A DNA stretch of 11,141 nucleotides from Terana coerulea (lineage: Eukaryota > Basidiomycota > Agaricomycetes > Polyporales > Phanerochaetaceae), in assembly GCA_024811115.1 (NCBI GenBank), contig JAKOGH010000054.1, positions 1 through 11,141 of the forward strand, given 5' to 3'. Below the pieces are notes generated by a model. It had not been told where the DNA came from, did no database searches, and worked only from the letters and a program-made list of their open reading frames with translations. The position numbers and the translations under genes are program-made. This document shows positions 7,542 through 11,141 of this stretch, piece by piece; the stretch's first letter is position 1; the number at the start of each line of letters is the position of its first letter.

Positions 7542-9643
7542 TCACTCCCTGCGCCCCTCGGCGTCCCGGCCCTCGCGCTCCAGCGCACCGAGCAACCACC
7601 GGTGCCCGCGCACCTCATGGATGTCCGCCCGCCGCGCGGGGTCGCGCTCGAGGCAGCGCGCCATCAGATTGAGCGCCGCGCGGCTCAGCTTCGCCGAGTT
7701 GCCGCGCTCGCGCACGACGATGCGGCCGTCGACGGCATCCTGCTCCGTCGGGAACGGCGAGTGGCCTGTGAGGAGGTACGAGAGCAGCACGCCGAGCGTC
7801 CAGATCTCCGCGGGCGCGGCCTGGTAGGGCTGCCTGAGGAGGATCTCGGAGGATGCGTAGGCGGTCGTGCCGAAGAAGAGCGTGTAGTACGGCGCGGGGG
7901 CGCATGGGTCGGCGACGACGGCGCTGCCAAAGTCGATGAGTTTGACCTATCCCGAGAAAGTCGAAGTGAGCAAAGGGAAATCATCATATATAATGAGAAG
8001 GCGTACCTTGTACTCGTTGTCGATAACCAGGTTCTCGTCCTTGATGTCGCAGTGGGTGATGCCCTGGCTACTGAGGTAGTGAACTGCCTCGACGACCTGC
8101 GCGAAGATGTATCGTGCATTATTCTCCGACAGGCGCTTGTGTTTGCTCTGCTCGATGCACTCGAACAAATCGTACGACGCGCGCCGAGAGAAGTTCGGAC
8201 GAGGAGCCGGAGGCTGGAGGTATCCCTGTTGAGGCCCACACTGCTGCTGAATGCCGACGTCCTTCAGAGCTTCCGGACCATACGTCGGAACTTGAAGCCC
8301 ACTGTTCGAGCTGGAAGACGCGAGATCCATCTCGAGCTTGTTACTGGTCCCAGGTGTAGGGCTGTTCGCAAGCATCACGGAGACATGAATCGGAGTCGGC
8401 GGCAAGGACGCATCGGTGTCCGTCGACGGAGACGGCGTCAGGGAAGGCGGGGACAAAGTCGGTGAAGGGACGACTAGTTTCCCAGGGGCAGTGACCTGCT
8501 TCGTCTTCCTTGTCTTGCTGGAGACCCAGGGCGTGCCGTGGAGCTCTTGAACCTGTAGCATACAATGAGTAGGAATATCACCACGCACAAAAAAGCAACG
8601 CACCAAGTAGAAGTAGAGATTATCCTCAAACAAGTCTAAGCACTTCACGATGTTCTCGTGTTCAACCAAAGACATGATCATGACTTCCGTCGGTACACGT
8701 CCGAGCATGTCGTCATCCCACCACGCATGGTCAGGCACCTTATCCTTGATAATAAACTTCACGGCGACTTCGTAGCCCTCGAACCGCTGCCGAGCGGTCA
8801 TCACAAATCCGTAGCCTCCTGCGCCGAGCTCGTCACTGAGCTGATAACTTTCAACGAAGTATGGGTTGAGAACATGATCCGCAGGGAAGCGAGGCGAGTA
8901 CATCCTCCCTTTGTGGTGTAGCATGTTCTCGGACAGAGGCGCGTGGGGAACACCAGGACGATACGACGCAGGCGAGAGAAGGAGAGACGGGGAGGGGTCG
9001 CCGCCCAAGTCGAAGTCGCCCAGAGAATCAGTAGAGACAGAGAGCGAAGGCAGAGCGGGCAGATCGAGCGAGTCTCCAGAGGTGTCACCAGGTGGGTTCG
9101 AGTCGCTGCCGGCGTACTGCGGCGTGATAGAGTCGAGGGAGGTGTCCGGCGAGGCATCGTAGGCCTGCGTGTCCTGCGCGTAGGCGTCCTCGTCGGAGCG
9201 GGGGTTGCGGACGGAGGTGAAGCTGGCAAACGACGCCGCGAACGGGTCGAACTCGAGCGAGGCGTTCGCCAGGTCGAGCGCGTGCGGCGGCGAGAAGGCC
9301 AAGGACGGGAAGTACGAGTCGTTCTCGCCGGCGGAGGGCCGCCCGAGGCGCAGCTTCTCGGAGGCGGAGGGGGTCAAAGAGCGGAGAATGGGTCGCGGCT
9401 CTGGCGGTGGCCCGCTTCAGGTTTCGCGTCGGGGCCGTGGTGGGGCACATGCTCCGAGGTGAGCAACAGGTCGTGCGAGAAGCTGTGCTGATGCTGGTGG
9501 TAGACGGCGTACGGCTGGTCGTGCGCGTCGTGTTCCGTCAAAGGCGTCTGGAGCGCGTCGCCGTCCTCCGAGCAGGCGTCGCAGCCGTCGATGGGCGGGG
9601 AAAGGTAGCCGAACGGAGGCGACTGGACGGTCGTACCCTGCAT
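7542..9643 (-). CDS. Ser/Thr protein kinase, PAS-kinase-like, apparent N-terminal frameshift
   Basis: The exons are 9643-8604 (with a frameshift), 8552-8007 and 7946-7542. Introns are 51 nt (8553-8603, GTGCGT to CTACAG) and 60 nt (7947-8006, GTACGC to GATAG); both could be read through in part, but splicing restores kinase subdomains exactly. The protein has about 663 residues. An N-terminal low-complexity region rich in Ser, Pro and Asp precedes the catalytic domain, which shows a glycine loop LGAGGYGFV (near 8825-8800), the VAVK lysine (8757-8759), YFYLVQELHG across intron 1, HCDIKDEN (8054-8031), and DFG (7934-7926) just after intron 2. The lobe pattern KDKVPDHAWW, LVEHENIVK and AEIWTLGVL resembles PAS kinase (PASK/PSK), which links nutrient state to metabolism; no PAS domain is visible. 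A Pro/Ser-rich insert of about 115 residues separates strand 5 from helix D. HRD is HCD and APE is SSE. Start at 9643 has A at -3 and a CT-rich leader. Confidence 0.88.
7947..8006 (-). other. Kinase intron 2
   Basis: A 60-nt intron with donor GTACGC, a CTCAC branch site and acceptor GATAG. Splicing joins EYK to VKLIDFG, restoring the kinase Mg-binding loop. The intron carries an in-frame TAG. Confidence 0.9.
8553..8603 (-). other. Kinase intron 1, open and divisible by three
   Basis: The intron is 51 nt with donor GTGCGT and acceptor CTACAG. It contains no in-frame stop, so retention would insert 17 residues between YFYL and VQELHG, inside strand 5 of the kinase fold. Confidence 0.85.
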
Positions 9644-9749
9644 TGTCGCTCGAGAGGGGAGGATGGGTGGCCGGTGACACGGGGAGGGATGGGGGCGACA
9701 ATGAGAGGGGACGACGCCGTTCAGGCTGGTTCAACCTCGAGCGGCCAGG

Positions 9750-9756
9750 TATTTAT
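9750..9756 (-). promoter_or_regulatory. TATA-like box of the kinase gene
   Basis: ATAAATA on the minus strand lies about 107 bp upstream of the proposed ATG. The sequence between is CT-rich, typical of a fungal transcription start region and leader. Confidence 0.5.
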
Positions 9757-10577
9757 GCCGCCGACGGCGATACAGTGCGGCAGCTCGGGGCCAAGCGCAG
9801 ATGTACGCATCATTCCACAAAAGGCTAAGAAGCGCACCTAACAAGGGGTGGAGGCCCAACGGTAGGGCGGTCGTCGAAGAGCCATGGCCAAATCTCGATC
9901 TAGACACACAAAGAAGTAGCTGCAACTCCAAATCGAGCCATGTTCGGCCAAAGAAAGCCTGAAAGCCGCGGTGGGTCGAGTGATTGGCAAAGTGCTTCCA
10001 TGTTGGCATATAATGATACTCCTGCAAGCTTCAAGGTGGGGACTTGGTATTTTGTCAGAGGTCCCTCGGGCTGACCGCGTCCTTCCGCAGCCCGGCCGTT
10101 TTGTGGTCACTGCGTGTCCAGGCAGAAGGATACTGTATTATTCTGAAGATCCCAACCGCACATCTGTCGCAGAAATAAATAAATAAAAGTATACCAAAGC
10201 ATGGCATGCATTTCGCGGTGATTTTTCCAGGTTGTTTTGGTTGATCAGTGAAGACAAGGTGCAAAACGTTGCCGCTTTAAGATGACGTGTCGGCAATTTC
10301 CGTGATGGGCTTACAATGAGAGGGCGGGACGCCCAGAGACCGCCTACAACAACCGAGGCAAAGCTTCCGGTAATTCTCACTTCTCTCACAGAGTGCCAGT
10401 TCGCAAGGTACGAAATCAGTGCGTGTATTACAACATCAGGAAATTATAGGCGGGGTATAATATTGACACAATATGTCGAGGGTAGACGAACGTCGTTGGG
10501 TATATGGGGATTCGTGTATCAGAGCCTAGCACGCGCGACTACTGTAATACGTCGCTGCTCCTCCTCGCCGCCCAAAG
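9757..10577. other. Intergenic region between kinase and small hydrophobic protein
   Basis: It contains the kinase upstream region and the 3' flank of the gene at 10878. An AAATAAATAAATAAA run on the plus strand (about 10174-10188) is the only clear low-complexity tract. Open frames here are short, overlap in several frames and show no domain or codon bias, so I call no gene. Confidence 0.45.
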
Positions 10578-10878
10578 TTATCTGTGCGTTCCCGTCCGAC
10601 GAGTGCGTCCGCCGAAGCAGTTGCAGCACAGGATGTCGAAGATGACGTCGAAGATGGTCACGATGATCTAGTGAGGGATATGTTAGTTCCAATGTTTTTT
10701 CGTGCGCGAAGGTGAGGCTTACCGTCACGATGGTTGAGACGATGATCATAAGCACGCTGGCGATAGCAGAGATGATGGCATTGATGGCGCCGCCAATAGC
10801 AGAGAAGATGGCACCCTACAGCGAGAGCTCGAGTCAGCGTCGGCGCCCTGAGCAGCTGCAAAAACAGAAACTGACCAT
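10578..10878 (-). CDS. Small hydrophobic protein, 61 residues, uncharacterised fungal family
   Basis: The coding exons are 10878-10876 (ATG only), 10815-10723 and 10667-10578. Intron 1 is 60 nt (GTCAGT, CTGAC branch, GCTGTAG); intron 2 is 55 nt (GTAAGC, CTAAC branch, ACTAG). Both have consensus signals, and all exons are whole codons (phase 0). The protein starts MGAIFSAIGGAINAIISAIA, continues with a hydrophobic Ile/Val-rich stretch to about residue 43, then FDVIFDILCCNCFGG and a short Arg/Thr tail. The regular small-residue/isoleucine pattern suggests membrane helices; CCNC could be palmitoylated or bind metal. I recall many similar short proteins in basidiomycete genomes, all without a known function; that recollection has not been checked. 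Confidence 0.85.
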
Positions 10879-10982
10879 TGTGATTGGTTGGTGGGAGTCG
10901 TAAAAGCGTAAAAAGGTGGGGGTGGTTGGGGTGGGTAAGAGGGCTGTGAACTTGTGAGGAGAATCTACGGCGAGGAGCCTGG

Positions 10983-10989
10983 TTATATA
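10983..10989 (-). promoter_or_regulatory. TATA box of the small hydrophobic protein gene
   Basis: TATATAA on the minus strand lies about 105 bp upstream of ATG. A CT- and CCACC-rich leader follows, consistent with a 5' UTR of roughly 70-80 nt. Confidence 0.65.
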
Positions 10990-11051
10990 GGAGGCGGCCC
11001 GCCCAGACTCTCAATTACGTGCGAGGAGAAGTGGGAGGTGATGTCAGAGGG

Positions 11052-11056
11052 ATTGG
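11052..11056 (-). promoter_or_regulatory. CCAAT box upstream of the small hydrophobic protein gene
   Basis: CCAAT on the minus strand lies about 65 bp upstream of the TATA box, a usual spacing for a CCAAT-binding complex site. A CRE-like TGACATCA lies close by, between it and the TATA box. The remaining 11057-11141 shows nothing I can call. Confidence 0.4.
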
Positions 11057-11141
11057 TGCGCAGGCACCGACGGAGAGCCACTTGCACGCTTCCCTGCCGG
11101 AGTCGGCCGTGTCCAGACGGATTCTCCATTGTGCTGAGCGG

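Noticed and set aside
7602..8465. Long plus-strand open frame of 287 codons
   Set aside because: It lies antisense to the kinase exons, is Arg-rich and runs across the kinase intron. It is a by-product of the GC-rich codon bias on the other strand.
9374..9380. CTT TGA C, which resembles the bacterial release-factor-2 +1 frameshift site
   Set aside because: A +1 shift leads into an Arg-rich frame, not the kinase frame, which needs -1. The resemblance is coincidental.
8943..9491. Plus-strand open frame of 182 codons
   Set aside because: Antisense to the low-complexity N-terminal part of the kinase, with a highly repetitive Arg/Gly composition and no domain.

Overview
The window looks like nuclear DNA of a basidiomycete fungus, most likely an agaricomycete. 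The evidence is the very short introns (about 50-63 nt, GTRNGN donors, CTNAY-like branch sites), a GC-rich kinase gene with a fungal-style CT-rich leader, TATA-like boxes about 80-110 bp upstream of start codons, and a small hydrophobic protein of a kind I recall only from fungi. No bacterial, viral, rRNA or tRNA signal was seen. Every supported gene lies on the minus strand.

Layout. (1) Positions 1 to about 5640 hold a loose array of small intron-containing genes for secreted peptide precursors. Five are essentially complete (starts at 708, 1476, 2349, 4532, 5636), one is cut by the window edge (start at 32), and one is a solitary second exon (1940-2016). They share a plan: a signal peptide, a short pro-segment that often begins with Ala-Pro-Thr-Pro or similar, a phase-1 intron, a second exon usually carrying a Lys-Arg (Kex2-type) site, then a core of about 11-18 residues. 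In three of them a phase-2 intron splits a final Cys codon that is followed at once by the stop. The spacer DNA is old, eroded repeat: partial tandem copies (268-346 with 923-1008), an inverted pair (about 3190-3280 with 3963-4050) and fragments of other reading frames. (2) Positions 5640-7540 have no gene I can support. They hold two copies of a 34-bp partly palindromic repeat and a GC-rich inverted repeat. (3) Positions 7542-9643 encode a Ser/Thr kinase resembling PAS kinase (PASK/PSK), with two introns, a long low-complexity insert in the hinge region, a non-RD catalytic loop, and an apparent one-base frameshift in its disordered N-terminus. (4) Positions 9644-10577 are promoter and intergenic DNA. 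(5) Positions 10578-10878 encode a 61-residue hydrophobic protein in three coding exons, the first consisting only of ATG, under a TATA/CCAAT promoter.

The peptide array is the notable system. If the models hold, each gene is translated into the secretory pathway, loses its signal peptide, is cut after Lys-Arg by a Kex2-like protease, and releases a short Cys-containing peptide that differs from copy to copy. The leader and gene architecture are conserved while the product varies. That pattern fits families of signalling, defensive or modified (RiPP-like) peptides, but nothing here shows which. No modifying enzyme or transporter is visible, and the kinase and hydrophobic protein look like ordinary neighbours. 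All splice models come from reading the sequence only.
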